Shown here: one piece after another, positions 17,963 to 27,130 of the stretch
Layout of the letters: each line of letters begins with the position of its first letter
Position numbering within the stretch: position 1 is the stretch's first letter
NCBI GenBank assembly: GCA_018241125.1
Contig: JAFEEL010000003.1
Coordinates: forward strand, 1-64,000
Reading direction: 5' to 3'
Origin: Pseudomonadota bacterium
GTDB taxonomy: Bacteria > Pseudomonadota > Gammaproteobacteria > Xanthomonadales > Xanthomonadaceae
Length of the DNA: 64,000 nucleotides
Program-made: the position numbers and the translations under genes
Notes under the pieces: generated by a model
What the model saw: the letters and a program-made list of their open reading frames with translations, nothing else
Told to the model about the DNA's origin: nothing
The model's database searches: none

Positions 17963-18646
17963 TCAACCCCGGATGTGATCGGGAAGCAAAGCCAGCACGC
18001 GCGCGACCACGCGTTCCACCGGCACGTCGGTCGTATCGATGAGCACCGCATCGTCTGCGGGTTTCAACGGCGACACGGCGCGTTCGGCATCGCGCGCATC
18101 GCGAGCGAGGATTTCACGCAGCAGGTCGTCGATGTTAACGGAAAGTCCTTTTTCTTTCAACTGCTTATGACGCCTTTGCGCGCGCTGGTCGGCGCTGGCG
18201 GTGAGAAACACCTTGCAGCCGGCATCGGGGAATACCACCGTGCCCATGTCACGCCCGTCGGCGACCAACCCCGGACGCTGGCGGAAGGCGCATTGCTTGT
18301 CCAGCAATGCCTGGCGCACCGCCGGCATGGCCGCCACGACCGAAGCGGCCGCCCCGGCGCTCTCGGTGCGGATGGCATCGGTGGCATCCACGCCATCGAC
18401 CAGCACCCGCGGCTCGGCATCGCCTGCGGTCACGAAGCGCACCGCTGTGCGTGCCGCCAGCGCGGCCATCGCCGTGGCATCGCTGACGTCGGCCCCATCG
18501 CGGCCAGCGGCATATCCGACCACACGGTACAGCGCGCCCGAATCCAGGTAATGCCAACCCAGCCGACTGGCGACGATGCGGCTGATGGTGCCCTTGCCCG
18601 AGCCGGAAGGCCCGTCGATGGTCAATACCGGGATGCTCGTATCCAT
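17963..18646 (-). CDS. cmk: Cytidylate kinase
   Basis: Phosphorylates CMP and dCMP to the diphosphates. It is 227 aa, the normal length. The P-loop GPSGSGKGT is at residues 12-20, and the CMP-binding [14 protein letters not shown] and the lid segment [10 protein letters not shown] are present. It lies directly before rpsA, the conserved gene order, and about 50 bases after truB. Confidence 0.95.
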   Translation of the reverse strand: MDTSIPVLTIDGPSGSGKGTISRIVASRLGWHYLDSGALYRVVGYAAGRDGADVSDATAMAALAARTAVRFVTAGDAEPRVLVDGVDATDAIRTESAGAAASVVAAMPAVRQALLDKQCAFRQRPGLVADGRDMGTVVFPDAGCKVFLTASADQRAQRRHKQLKEKGLSVNIDDLLREILARDARDAERAVSPLKPADDAVLIDTTDVPVERVVARVLALLPDHIRG

Positions 18647-18697
18647 GCCGCCTCGCGTCGATTTGCAACGATCATTGTACGAAACGGTGCCGCCGCC

Positions 18698-19696
18698 TCA
18701 GCGGCCGCCGCTCTCCGGCACCGCCCACACGAACAACCGCTGCGCCCGCAGCACGCCATCGGCAGCTTGCGTGCCCAGGCCCAGCGCCCGGCCGTGCGCG
18801 TCGAACACCGCGACCGTCGCCTCCCCGGCGACCGGCGCGTGCAGATCCACCGCCTGCCCCTGCCCCAGCCGGCGCGCCTGCGGCGCATCGAGCGTCACCC
18901 GACGCAGGCCCGTTAGCCCTGCCTCGATCGGCAACAGGCAGGCATCGAGCGCCGCCACGTCCGCTGCCAACGCCTGCAAGGCGTCGAGCGTGTACATGCG
19001 CGGTTGCCGGAAGGGTTCGACCCACAACCGCCGCAACTGCGCCACGTGCGCGCCGCAGCCCAACGCCTCGCCCAGATCGCGCACGAGACTGCGCACATAG
19101 GTACCGCTGCCGCATTGCACGTGCAAACGCAACCAGTCCGGGCCACGTTCGATGCAATCGAAGCGATCCACCTGCACCGTGCGCACCGGCGCAGCGACGA
19201 CTTCGCCACGACGCGCCTTGGCGTACAGCGGCTCACCGCCCTGCTTGAGCGCGGCGATGATCGGCGCACGCTGCTGGATACGTCCGCGCAGCGGCGCCAG
19301 CGCCGCTTCCAGCGCCGCATCGTCGATTTGCGGAACGGGCCGCTGCCGCAAGATCGCACCGTCGGCATCGTCGCTGTCGGTGGTGGCACCCAAGCGTGCG
19401 AGGGTCTCGTAGGCTTTGCTCTCACCGAGCAACACGCCGGCGATCTTGGTCGCCTCGCCGAAGCAGATCGGCAGCAGCCCGGTGGCGAGCGGATCGAGGC
19501 TGCCGGTGTGCCCGGCCTTGTCGGCAGCAAACAAGCGCTTGACCTGCTGCAGGACGTGGTTGGAACTGCGGCCCTGCGGTTTGTCGAGCAGCAAGATGGC
19601 GTGGAGTGGACGCCGGGGCCCGGGACACGGGACACGGGACTCGGGACTCGCCAAGCACGACCCCAGACGCGCAGCTTTGGATTCGGAAGACTGCAT
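18698..19696 (-). CDS. truB: tRNA pseudouridine-55 synthase, N-terminus altered by heptamers
   Basis: Forms pseudouridine 55 in tRNA T-loops. The catalytic Asp is in [16 protein letters not shown], and the C-terminal PUA domain is present. The conserved start of the enzyme ([13 protein letters not shown]) is preceded by about 30 unusual residues. Part of these (ESRVPCP) is encoded by a heptamer array at 19622-19649. No in-frame ATG, GTG or TTG lies between the array and the conserved part, so the start must be at or above 19696; an ATG at 19753 is also in frame. Neither has a good ribosome-binding site. The enzyme core looks intact. Confidence 0.9.
   Translation of the reverse strand: MQSSESKAARLGSCLASPESRVPCPGPRRPLHAILLLDKPQGRSSNHVLQQVKRLFAADKAGHTGSLDPLATGLLPICFGEATKIAGVLLGESKAYETLARLGATTDSDDADGAILRQRPVPQIDDAALEAALAPLRGRIQQRAPIIAALKQGGEPLYAKARRGEVVAAPVRTVQVDRFDCIERGPDWLRLHVQCGSGTYVRSLVRDLGEALGCGAHVAQLRRLWVEPFRQPRMYTLDALQALAADVAALDACLLPIEAGLTGLRRVTLDAPQARRLGQGQAVDLHAPVAGEATVAVFDAHGRALGLGTQAADGVLRAQRLFVWAVPESGGR
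19622..19649. repeat. Heptamer array inside truB, 4 units
   Basis: GGGACAC twice, then GGGACTC twice on the plus strand. It lies within the 5' coding part of truB and is translated. Confidence 0.85.
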
Positions 19697-19752
19697 GGTC
19701 TGAGAACAATCCGGCTGTGCAAGCAGCAGTCGATAGGCGGAGGGCCTGCGCA

Positions 19753-20145
19753 CTACGATTCGTCTGGCTCCGGTTTCGACTCCTGTGCCGAGTCCCGGGT
19801 CTCGAGTCCCGATTCCCGCAACAAGCCGTCGATCCGCTCCCCGCGATCCACCGAATCGTCGTAATGAAAGTGCAACTCGGGCACGTGCCGCAGCTTGACC
19901 GCATGCGCCAGTTCGAAGCGCAGCTCGCGGGCGTGTTCCTTCAGCCCGGCCATCGCGTCCTTGACGCGCTCCGGTTGCAACGCGGTGACGAACACCTTGG
20001 CGTGCGCCATGTCGCGGGTGACCTCCACGTCCGACACGCTCACCGACGGCAGGCCGTGATTGCGCACCAGTTCATGCACGAGCGTACCCAGCTCGCGGCG
20101 CAGCTGCGCGGCGATGCGATCGGTGCGGTGGAAGGATTTTTTCAT
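19753..20145 (-). CDS. rbfA: Ribosome-binding factor A
   Basis: 30S maturation factor of 130 aa with a KH-like fold. The conserved start ([19 protein letters not shown]) and [20 protein letters not shown] near the end are present. The C-terminal tail is atypical: [11 protein letters not shown] is encoded by heptamer units at 19790-19817. The start codon is preceded by an array of GTGA(A/T)T(N) heptamers instead of a visible Shine-Dalgarno. It lies between infB and truB, the standard order. Confidence 0.93.
   Translation of the reverse strand: MKKSFHRTDRIAAQLRRELGTLVHELVRNHGLPSVSVSDVEVTRDMAHAKVFVTALQPERVKDAMAGLKEHARELRFELAHAVKLRHVPELHFHYDDSVDRGERIDGLLRESGLETRDSAQESKPEPDES
19790..19817. repeat. 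Heptamer array at the 3' end of rbfA, 4 units
   Basis: GAGTCCC, GGGTCTC, GAGTCCC and GATTCCC in succession on the plus strand. It is translated as part of the RbfA tail. Confidence 0.8.
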
Positions 20146-20151
20146 GGATTC

Positions 20152-20179
20152 GTGAATAGTGATTTGTGATTAGTGAATG
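20152..20179. repeat. Short heptamer array upstream of rbfA, 4 units
   Basis: GTGAATA, GTGATTT, GTGATTA and GTGAATG on the plus strand. This is inverted relative to the longer array at 20215-20319, so the two could pair in RNA. It occupies positions 7 to 34 upstream of the rbfA start. Confidence 0.75.
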
Positions 20180-20214
20180 GTTGGAAGCCAAGCAAAGCGG
20201 TCTCCAGATAGCGT

Positions 20215-20319
20215 CACGACTCACGATTCACGATTCACGACTCACGATTCACGACTCACGACTCACGACTCACGACTCACGACTCACGACTCACGACTCA
20301 CGACTCACGACTCACGACT
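20215..20319. repeat. Heptamer array between infB and rbfA, 15 units
   Basis: Fifteen consecutive 7-base units on the plus strand, twelve CACGACT and three CACGATT, starting about 7 bases downstream of the infB stop. Units read AGTCGTG on the transcribed (minus) strand. Near-perfect identity suggests recent expansion and possible copy-number variation between strains. Confidence 0.92.
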
Positions 20320-20326
20320 CACGCCC

Positions 20327-22948
20327 TCACAGCGTCCGCTGGATCTCCACGCGCTCGAAGCACTCGATCTGGTCGCCGGGCTTGACCTGATCGTAGCCCT
20401 TCACGCCGATGCCGCACTCGGACGGCGCCTTGACCTCGTCCACGTTCTCGGTGAAGCGGCGCAGCGAATCCAGTTCGCCCTCGAAGATGACCACGTTGTT
20501 GCGCAGCACGCGAACGGGTTTGCCGCGACGGATGACGCCTTCGATGACCGTGCTGCCGGCGATCGCGCCGAACTTGGAGTGGCGGAACACCTGCGCGACC
20601 TGTGCGATGCCGATGATCTCCTCGCGCACTTCCTTGCCGAGCAGACCCGACGCCACTTGTTTCACTTGATCGATCACGTCGTAGATGATCGAGAAGTAGC
20701 GCAGATCCAGACCGTTGGCCTCGATCACCTTGCGCGCCGAAGCGTCGGCGCGCACGTTGAAGCCGATCAGGACCGCCTTGGACGCCGCCGCCAGTTGCGC
20801 GTCGGACTCGGTGATGCCGCCCACGCCCGAGGAGATCACGTTGATCTTGATGGCCTCGTTGGACAGGCCCACCAGCGATTCGCGCAGCGCCTGCACCGAG
20901 CCGTGCACATCGGCCTTGACCACCAGCGCCAGCGAGAGCTGGCCGGCGCCTTGGCCCATCTGCGCCATGATGTCTTCCATGCGGTTGCCGGCCTGGCTGA
21001 CCAGGCGCGATTCGCGGCGCTTGGCGTCGCGCTGCTGGGCCACGTCCTTGGCCAGTCGCTCGTCGGCGACCACGGTGAAATCATCGCCCGCATCGGGCAC
21101 GCCCGACAGGCCCAGCACCTGCACCGGGATCGACGGGCCGGCCGCATCGACTTGCTTGCCGGTCTCGTCGAACAGCGCGCGCACGCGGCCATATTGCACG
21201 CCACACACGAGGTAGTCGCCCTTCTTCAGCGTGCCCTGCTGCACCAGCACGGTGGCGACCGGGCCACGACCCTTGTCCAGACTCGACTCGATCACCACGC
21301 CACTGGCGCGCGCATCGCGCACCGCGGTCAACTCCATCATCTCCGACTGCACGAGCACCGCGTCGAGCAGCGCATCGACGCCCATGCCGGTCTTGGCCGA
21401 CACCGGCACGAACTGCACATCGCCGCCCCAGTCCTCGGCCAGCACGCCGGCATTGGACAGGCCCTGCTTGATGACGTCGGGTTTGGCCTCGGACTTGTCC
21501 ATCTTGTTCATCGCCACGATCAACGGCACGTTGGCCGCCTTGGCGTGCTGCACCGCCTCGATCGTCTGCGGCATCACGCCGTCGTCGGCGGCCACCACCA
21601 GCACCACGATGTCGGTGAGCTTGGCGCCGCGCGCGCGCATCGAGGAGAACGCCGCGTGACCGGGCGTATCGAGGAAGCTGATGGTGCCGCGCGAGGTTTC
21701 GACGTGGTAGGCGCCGATGTGCTGGGTGATGCCGCCAGCCTCACCGTGGGCGACCTTGGTGCGGCGGATGTAGTCCAGCAGCGAGGTCTTGCCGTGATCG
21801 ACGTGGCCCATGATGGTCACCACCGGCGGGCGAGCCTGCTTGTCGCCCTGCGGCGCGTCCTCGCCGTGCGCCAGCAGCGCCGACTCGGCGTCGTTGGCCA
21901 CCGCGGCCACCGCCTTGTGGCCGAGTTCTTCGACCACCAGCACCGCGGTATCGTGGTCGATGATCTGGTTGATGGTCACCATCGTGCCCATCTTGAACAA
22001 CGCCTTGACCACCTCGCCGCCCTTGAGCGCCAGCTTGGCTGCCAGATCGGCCACGCTGATGGATTCGCCGATCGCGACCTCGCGCTGCACCGGCGCGGTC
22101 GGGCGTGCGAAGCCGTGCTGGCCGCTGGCCTGACGACTGGCCTCCACGGCGCGCGGACGTGCCCGCCGCTTGTCGCCGCCGCGACGCGCGCGCTCGGCCT
22201 CGGTCAAGTGCAACTGGGTGGAAAAACGGTTGGCCGGATCGTTGTCGTCGATTTCCGCCGGCATCGCGTGGCTGCCCCGATGCGGGGCCTTCTTGCCGTG
22301 TACCGCCTTGGCGTCGCGCGCCGGTTCGCGGTGCGGCTCGCGTGGCGGCGCGGCGTCGCGACGTCGCGGCTCTACGGCGGCGTGCTCCTTGCGCACGGGC
22401 TTGTCGGCGGCGGGCGGCGCCTCGGCTTCGGTCGCCGCCGCCTTCGCGGCCGCTTCGGCCTGCTCGCGTTCGCGCCGGACGGCTTCCTCGGCTTGGCGGC
22501 GCGCCGCATCTTCCTCGCGGCGCTTGCGATCGACCTCCGCCAAGGCCTGCTGCTCGGCCTGGTTGAGCTTGTTCGACTCCTCCAGCTTGCGCAGCGCGTC
22601 CTGGCGCTCGTCGCTGGCGGGTGCCTCGACCTGGTCGCGCTTGATGAAGGTGCGCTTTTGCCGCACCTCGACCGTGACCGTGGTGGTGCGCGCCTTGCCG
22701 GCGCTGATGGTGACGGCTTCCTGCTTGCGCCGGTTCAGGGTGATCTGGGTGGGCGTGGCGGCCTCGGCCGGCTTCTCGCCCTTGCCATGGGTACGGCGCA
22801 AAAAGCCGAGCAGTCGCATCTTCTCGGTGCTGCTGACGACTTGATCCGGGCCGCTGAAGTTCATGCCGGCTTCGGCCAACTGCTGCAGCAGCTTGTCGAC
22901 CGGCGTACCGACCATCTTCGCGAGCGCGTTTACGGTGACTTCGGACAT
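20327..22948 (-). CDS. infB: Translation initiation factor IF-2
   Basis: A GTPase of 873 aa that places initiator tRNA on the 30S subunit. The N-terminal domain ([20 protein letters not shown]) is followed by a long charged helical linker rich in Arg, Glu and Ala (about residues 100-280). The G domain follows, with GHVDHGKTS near residue 380, DTPGHAAF and NKMDK, then domains II-IV ending VEIQRTL. It lies 109 bases after nusA. Near-perfect heptamer repeats begin about 7 bases after its stop. Confidence 0.97.
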   Translation of the reverse strand: MSEVTVNALAKMVGTPVDKLLQQLAEAGMNFSGPDQVVSSTEKMRLLGFLRRTHGKGEKPAEAATPTQITLNRRKQEAVTISAGKARTTTVTVEVRQKRTFIKRDQVEAPASDERQDALRKLEESNKLNQAEQQALAEVDRKRREEDAARRQAEEAVRREREQAEAAAKAAATEAEAPPAADKPVRKEHAAVEPRRRDAAPPREPHREPARDAKAVHGKKAPHRGSHAMPAEIDDNDPANRFSTQLHLTEAERARRGGDKRRARPRAVEASRQASGQHGFARPTAPVQREVAIGESISVADLAAKLALKGGEVVKALFKMGTMVTINQIIDHDTAVLVVEELGHKAVAAVANDAESALLAHGEDAPQGDKQARPPVVTIMGHVDHGKTSLLDYIRRTKVAHGEAGGITQHIGAYHVETSRGTISFLDTPGHAAFSSMRARGAKLTDIVVLVVAADDGVMPQTIEAVQHAKAANVPLIVAMNKMDKSEAKPDVIKQGLSNAGVLAEDWGGDVQFVPVSAKTGMGVDALLDAVLVQSEMMELTAVRDARASGVVIESSLDKGRGPVATVLVQQGTLKKGDYLVCGVQYGRVRALFDETGKQVDAAGPSIPVQVLGLSGVPDAGDDFTVVADERLAKDVAQQRDAKRRESRLVSQAGNRMEDIMAQMGQGAGQLSLALVVKADVHGSVQALRESLVGLSNEAIKINVISSGVGGITESDAQLAAASKAVLIGFNVRADASARKVIEANGLDLRYFSIIYDVIDQVKQVASGLLGKEVREEIIGIAQVAQVFRHSKFGAIAGSTVIEGVIRRGKPVRVLRNNVVIFEGELDSLRRFTENVDEVKAPSECGIGVKGYDQVKPGDQIECFERVEIQRTL

Positions 22949-23057
22949 GCGTATCCCGGATATGGTGCCGCCAGCGAAATCCCGCCGGCGGTTGCTGCGT
23001 TACGTTGGCGGCAGGCAAGCGCGCTAGTGTAGCGCGCCGACCCGCCGCGGCCATGCC

Positions 23058-24545
23058 TCATTCGAACCAGTGCGCGCGCGCGGCCATGATCAGCTCGCCT
23101 GCCCGCTCGCTGCCCACGCCCTCGATGTCGGCGATCTCGTCGGTGGCCATCTCCGCCAGTTCTTCGCGGGTGGTCACGCCGCGCTCGGCCAGTGCGTAGG
23201 CGGTGGCCTCGTCCATGCCGTCGAGCGAGAGCAGGTCGTCCGCCGGTGGGCGCTCGTCCACGCCCTCCTCGGCGGCCAGCGCGTCGGTGAGCAGCGCGTC
23301 GCGCGCCCGGGCACGCAACTCCTCGACGATGTCCTCGTCGAAGCCCTCGATCGCCAGCAGTTCGGCGGTCGGCACGTAGGCGATTTCCTCGACGGTGTTG
23401 AAGCCCTCGCCCACGAGAATGCCGGCGATTTCCTCGTCCACCTCGAGCTTGTCCATGAACAACTGCCGCGACGCGGCCTGCTCGCCTTCGCTCTTGGCGG
23501 TGACCTGGTCCTGGGTCATCACGTTGAGCTGCCAGCCGGTCAGGCGACTGGCCAGACGCACGTTCTGGCCGCCCTTGCCGATGGCCTGGGCGAGCTTGTC
23601 CTCGGCCACGGCCAGATCCATCGAATGCTTTTCTTCATCAACGATGATCGACTGCACCTCGGCCGGCGCCATCGCGTTGATCACGAACTGCGCCGGGTTG
23701 TCCGACCACAGGATGATGTCCACGCGTTCGCCGTTGAGCTCGTTGGACACGGCCTGCACGCGCGAGCCGCGCATGCCGATGCACGCGCCGATCGGGTCGG
23801 TGCGGCGGTCGTGCGCGAGCACCGCGATCTTGGCGCGGTCGCCCGGATCGCGGGCGGCGGCCTTGATCTCCACCAGCCCCTGCCCGACTTCGGGCACCTC
23901 CAGCTTGAACAGCTCCATCATGAACTCGGGCGCGGCGCGGCTAATGAACAACTGCGGCCCACGCGCCTCCGCTCGCACTTCCAGCAGGAAGCCTTTCACG
24001 CGATCGCCGGCACGCAGGGTGTCGCGCGGGATGCCCTTGTCCTTGGGGATGAAGCCCTCGGCGTTGCCGCCCAGATCGACGTACACGTTGCCGCGCTCGG
24101 CGCGCTTGACGGTGCCGGTGACCAGTTCGCCCACGCGATCGGCCCACGCCTCCACCACCTGCGCGCGCTCGGCCTCACGCACTTTCTGCACGATCACCTG
24201 CTTGGCGGCCTGCGCGCCGATGCGGCCGAACTCGGCGTTTTCCACTTGCTCCTCGACGACATCGCCGACGGCCGCCTCGACGTTCTCGTCGACCGCGTCC
24301 ATCAACCGCACTTGCCGATCCGGAGATTCCATCACGACATCGTCGGCGACCACTTCCCACTGCCGGAACGTCTCGTAGCTGCCGTCCTTGGGATTGATCG
24401 CCACGCGGATTTGCACGTCCTGGTCGTGGTAGCCCTTCTTGGCGGCCGAGGCCAGCGCGGACTCCATCGCCTGCAGGATCACTTCGCGCGGCACGCCCTT
24501 CTCGTTGGCGACCGCGTCGATCACCATCAACATTTCCTTGCTCAT
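23058..24545 (-). CDS. nusA: Transcription termination/antitermination factor NusA
   Basis: A 495-aa RNA polymerase-binding factor. It has an N-terminal domain (MSKEMLMVIDAVANEKGVP), an S1 domain (LVTGTVKRAERGNVYVDLGG), KH domains (GACIGMRGSRVQAVSNELNG) and acidic C-terminal repeats ending ELIMAARAHWFE. Its start overlaps the rimP stop by 4 bases (ATGA). Order rimP, nusA, infB is conserved. Confidence 0.97.
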   Translation of the reverse strand: MSKEMLMVIDAVANEKGVPREVILQAMESALASAAKKGYHDQDVQIRVAINPKDGSYETFRQWEVVADDVVMESPDRQVRLMDAVDENVEAAVGDVVEEQVENAEFGRIGAQAAKQVIVQKVREAERAQVVEAWADRVGELVTGTVKRAERGNVYVDLGGNAEGFIPKDKGIPRDTLRAGDRVKGFLLEVRAEARGPQLFISRAAPEFMMELFKLEVPEVGQGLVEIKAAARDPGDRAKIAVLAHDRRTDPIGACIGMRGSRVQAVSNELNGERVDIILWSDNPAQFVINAMAPAEVQSIIVDEEKHSMDLAVAEDKLAQAIGKGGQNVRLASRLTGWQLNVMTQDQVTAKSEGEQAASRQLFMDKLEVDEEIAGILVGEGFNTVEEIAYVPTAELLAIEGFDEDIVEELRARARDALLTDALAAEEGVDERPPADDLLSLDGMDEATAYALAERGVTTREELAEMATDEIADIEGVGSERAGELIMAARAHWFE

Positions 24546-25138
24546 GCTTCGTGCTCCGTGGCGTCCGTCGAAGGCTCGCCGTTGGGTGGATTGGAGCGGC
24601 GCGACTTGCCGCCGCGCCCCTTGTTTTTCGCCGCGCCGGGCTTGCCCTGATCGGCAACGCCGGAACCGAACCCGAGCGCGGCCCAGTCCGGAACCAGCCG
24701 CGCCTTGTCGATGTTCGCGTGCTGCAACGCGATGTCGTGCTCGCCCACGCGCACGGTGATCGCCTCGCCTTGCACCGCGCCGATCGTGCCCTGAAAGCGG
24801 CGGCGCCCGTCGACCGGAATGCGCAGCGCCAGTTTCACCTGCGCGCCGGCGTGGCGCGCGAACTGGGCGGCGCTGAACAGCGGTCGGTCGATGCCCGGCG
24901 AGGACACTTCCAGCGTGTAGCGCGAAGCGATCGGATCGGCCACGTCCAGTTGCGCCGATACCTCGCGGCTGACCGCCTCGCAATCGTCGATCGTCACCGC
25001 CCGCCCGGGTGCGTCCACGTACAGTCGCAACAGCGCGCTGGCACCGGACGCGACGAACTCCGCGCCCAGCAGTTCGAGCTGCATGGAAGCGACGGTCGGC
25101 GCGAGCAAGGCGGCGATTTCGGTGGCGCGGTCGGACAT
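24542..25138 (-). CDS. rimP: Ribosome maturation factor RimP
   Basis: A 30S maturation factor of 198 aa. The two family motifs VDAPGRAVTIDDCEAVSREV and YTLEVSSPGIDRPLF are present. The C-terminal tail beyond residue 155 is long, basic and Lys/Gly-rich (AAKNKGRGGKSRRS), longer than in Escherichia coli, and may contact rRNA. It starts at 25138 with MSDRATEIAA and is coupled to nusA. Confidence 0.94.
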   Translation of the reverse strand: MSDRATEIAALLAPTVASMQLELLGAEFVASGASALLRLYVDAPGRAVTIDDCEAVSREVSAQLDVADPIASRYTLEVSSPGIDRPLFSAAQFARHAGAQVKLALRIPVDGRRRFQGTIGAVQGEAITVRVGEHDIALQHANIDKARLVPDWAALGFGSGVADQGKPGAAKNKGRGGKSRRSNPPNGEPSTDATEHEA

Positions 25139-25166
25139 CGGTCGGTGTTTTGGTTCAACAACAACG

Positions 25167-25188
25167 AAAAAGGGGCCCAGAGGGCCCC
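25167..25188 (-). terminator. Intrinsic terminator downstream of tRNA-fMet
   Basis: On the minus strand GGGGCCC-TCT-GGGCCCC is followed directly by TTTTT. It lies between the initiator tRNA and rimP, so it would end a tRNA transcript and attenuate read-through into rimP-nusA-infB. Confidence 0.8.
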
Positions 25189-25285
25189 TTCCGGCGACTA
25201 TTTCGTTCCGGTACAACGGCGCAGGCAACGCCGTTGCGAGCCCGTCGCAACACGAGATCCCAAGGGGAACTTCCCGTCACGAGGC

Positions 25286-25362
25286 TGGTAGCGGGGGCAG
25301 GATTTGAACCTGCGACCTTCGGGTTATGAGCCCGACGAGCTGCCAGACTGCTCCACCCCGCA
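25286..25362 (-). tRNA. Initiator tRNA-fMet (CAT)
   Basis: A 77-base gene with an encoded CCA end. The anticodon is CAT in loop CTCATAA. The anticodon stem TCGGG/CCCGA has the three consecutive G-C pairs of initiators, and the D stem GAGC/GCTC has the initiator A11-U24 pair. The T arm is GCAGG-TTCAAAT-CCTGC. The acceptor end is U1/U72, a mismatch like the C1/A72 mismatch of Escherichia coli fMet. It lies upstream of rimP-nusA-infB, as metY does in Escherichia coli. Confidence 0.95.
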
Positions 25363-25435
25363 GCAGAGTCGGTCATTATAGGATTGGCTTGATCGCAACG
25401 CAACACCATCTGGCCGGAGTGCCCGGCGCGCTCGT

Positions 25436-26299
25436 TCAGGGGTCGATCAGGCAGCCCATCGTCACCCGTTCGCGGTGTTCCAGATCGCGCTGGGTGGCGA
25501 TCCCGCGGAAGCCGGCGGCGGCCAGGATCGCGCGCACCGCCGCGCCTTGCTGCCAGCCGTGTTCGAGCAGCAGCCAGCCGCCGTCGCGCAAATGCGCAGG
25601 CGTCTTGGCGGCGATCGTGCGGATGGCATCCAGCCCGTCGGCGCCAGAAGCCAGAGCCATGCGCGGCTCGAAGCGCAAGTCGCCGCGTTGCAGGTGCGCG
25701 TCGTCATCGGCGATGTAAGGCGGGTTGCTGACGATCGCGTCGAAGCACGCGTCGACCAGCGGCGCGCACCAGTCGCCCAGCACACAATGCACGCGCGCGG
25801 ACAGCCCCAGCGCGTCGGCGTTGGTCTGCGCGACCGCGAGCGCGGCCGGGCTGGCGTCGACCGCGAACACCTCGACCAGCGGCCGCTCGCTCGCCAGCGC
25901 CAGCGCGATCGCGCCCGAACCGGTGCCCAGATCGGCCACGCGCATCGGTCGGTCGACCGGCAGCACGCCCAAGGCGCGTTCGACCAGCAGCTCGGTTTCC
26001 GGCCGCGGGATGAGCACGGCGGGCGTGATCGCCAGTTCCAGCGACCAGAATCCGCAGCGACCAAGGATGTACGCGATCGGCTCGCCGTGCACGCGGCGGG
26101 TGACGAGGTCGTCGTAACGGCGCAATACCCCTTCACCGAGTGCGTCGTCGGCGTGCGCCAGCAGCCATGCACGGTTGCGATCGAGCACTTGCGAGAGCAG
26201 CAGTTCGGCCTCGCTGCGGCCCGTGTGTTGCAAGCGCCGCGCCGCGCAGGCGATCGCTTGCGCGACCGTGGTTGGCGTATTCGCGGTGGCGGCGCTCAT
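25436..26299 (-). CDS. prmC: Peptide chain release factor N5-glutamine methyltransferase
   Basis: Methylates the Gln of the GGQ motif of RF1 and RF2. It has 287 aa, with an N-terminal helical domain, PVLIPRPET-like AVLIPRPETELLVE, the SAM loop VADLGTGSGAIALALA and the catalytic FDAIVSNPPYIADDD. All the family's key residues are present. A 19-base gap separates it from the upstream membrane-protein gene. Confidence 0.94.
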   Translation of the reverse strand: MSAATANTPTTVAQAIACAARRLQHTGRSEAELLLSQVLDRNRAWLLAHADDALGEGVLRRYDDLVTRRVHGEPIAYILGRCGFWSLELAITPAVLIPRPETELLVERALGVLPVDRPMRVADLGTGSGAIALALASERPLVEVFAVDASPAALAVAQTNADALGLSARVHCVLGDWCAPLVDACFDAIVSNPPYIADDDAHLQRGDLRFEPRMALASGADGLDAIRTIAAKTPAHLRDGGWLLLEHGWQQGAAVRAILAAAGFRGIATQRDLEHRERVTMGCLIDP

Positions 26300-26318
26300 G
26301 ACCGTTGCGCGACAACGA

Positions 26319-26939
26319 TCAGCTCAACAACTTCACCGCCTGCACCAGCACCGCCAGCACGAAGCCCAGCAGGAAGCAGATGTAGCTCAGGCGCAAGTAG
26401 CGATATTTGTGGTGCGACAGGTAGCTGCCCAGCGAGTAGATGTCGGCGGCCATGATCGGATAGATCGATCCGGGCTGCATGCGGCTGGCCAGTTCGCGCA
26501 AGAAGCGTTGCTGGTCGAGTTCGGCGAAGTGGCCGAAGAACAGGATGTTGAAGTGCGGCGGCAACGGCTCGTCACGTTTCAGGCGCAGCGGCCGGTACTT
26601 GGGCAGCACCGCCAGGATCGCCAGCAGCAGGGCCGCCAGGGTGAAGCCCATCAGGATGAGCATGCTGACGCGCAGGTGCGGGTCGTTGATCCGCCCCAAT
26701 GCGATGGTGAGCACGATCGAGGACACGGTGATGATGATGCTCGACTTGGTATCGGCCATCACCGACAGCGACACATGGTGCTGTTGCGCGGTGCGCATGA
26801 GCTGATCGCCGGTGCCGCGCTCGGGGATGCCGGCGAACAGGGCGCGAAGCTCAGGCGTATCGGGCGGCGTGAACCGGACGGGCGAATCGTGGCCCTCGTC
26901 GCCCGGATGCGGCAGTTCTTGCTGATCGGTGTCGCCCAT
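26319..26939 (-). CDS. Pycsar-effector-like (PycTM/DUF5706-type) membrane protein
   Basis: A 206-aa protein. A charged N-terminus of about 50 residues leads into LMRTAQQHHVSLSVMADTKS, then a helix at about 66-82, a second at 91-113, a cytosolic loop (NILFFGHFAELDQQRFLREL) and a third helix at 182-203. This layout and the phrase MADTKSSIIITVSSIVL recall the PycTM family, membrane effectors of Pycsar anti-phage systems activated by cyclic pyrimidine nucleotides. No nucleotide cyclase lies nearby; the neighbours are prmC and ahpD. The family assignment is from memory of its pattern, so it is moderate. The alternative is a housekeeping membrane protein of the same fold. Confidence 0.55.
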   Translation of the reverse strand: MGDTDQQELPHPGDEGHDSPVRFTPPDTPELRALFAGIPERGTGDQLMRTAQQHHVSLSVMADTKSSIIITVSSIVLTIALGRINDPHLRVSMLILMGFTLAALLLAILAVLPKYRPLRLKRDEPLPPHFNILFFGHFAELDQQRFLRELASRMQPGSIYPIMAADIYSLGSYLSHHKYRYLRLSYICFLLGFVLAVLVQAVKLLS

Positions 26940-27130
26940 CGCTGGCCCCTGGCGCCGGCTGGATCGGCGCGGGCGCCACATTAGCGTAAATGCGGGCCGA
27001 TGGGGCGGTCGGTGGCGGACGACATCACGGCCAATTCAACCCCCATCCCCGGCTTTCCCCGCCCGCGCGGGAAGCGCTCGGAAAGCACCCATGAATCACG
27101 CGATCGCTGGCCGCCGTCGGCCACGATGCC

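Noticed and set aside
20215..20319. CRISPR array
   Set aside because: Units are only 7 bases with no spacers between them, so this is a tandem repeat.
20177..23032. A 951-codon open frame on the plus strand opposite infB
   Set aside because: It is the complement of infB, full of His, Asp and Arg runs typical of antisense frames in G+C-rich genes, and it starts inside the heptamer array. infB on the other strand is unmistakable.
26319..26939. A complete Pycsar defence operon
   Set aside because: Only the effector-like gene is present; no cyclase or other defence gene lies within several kilobases.
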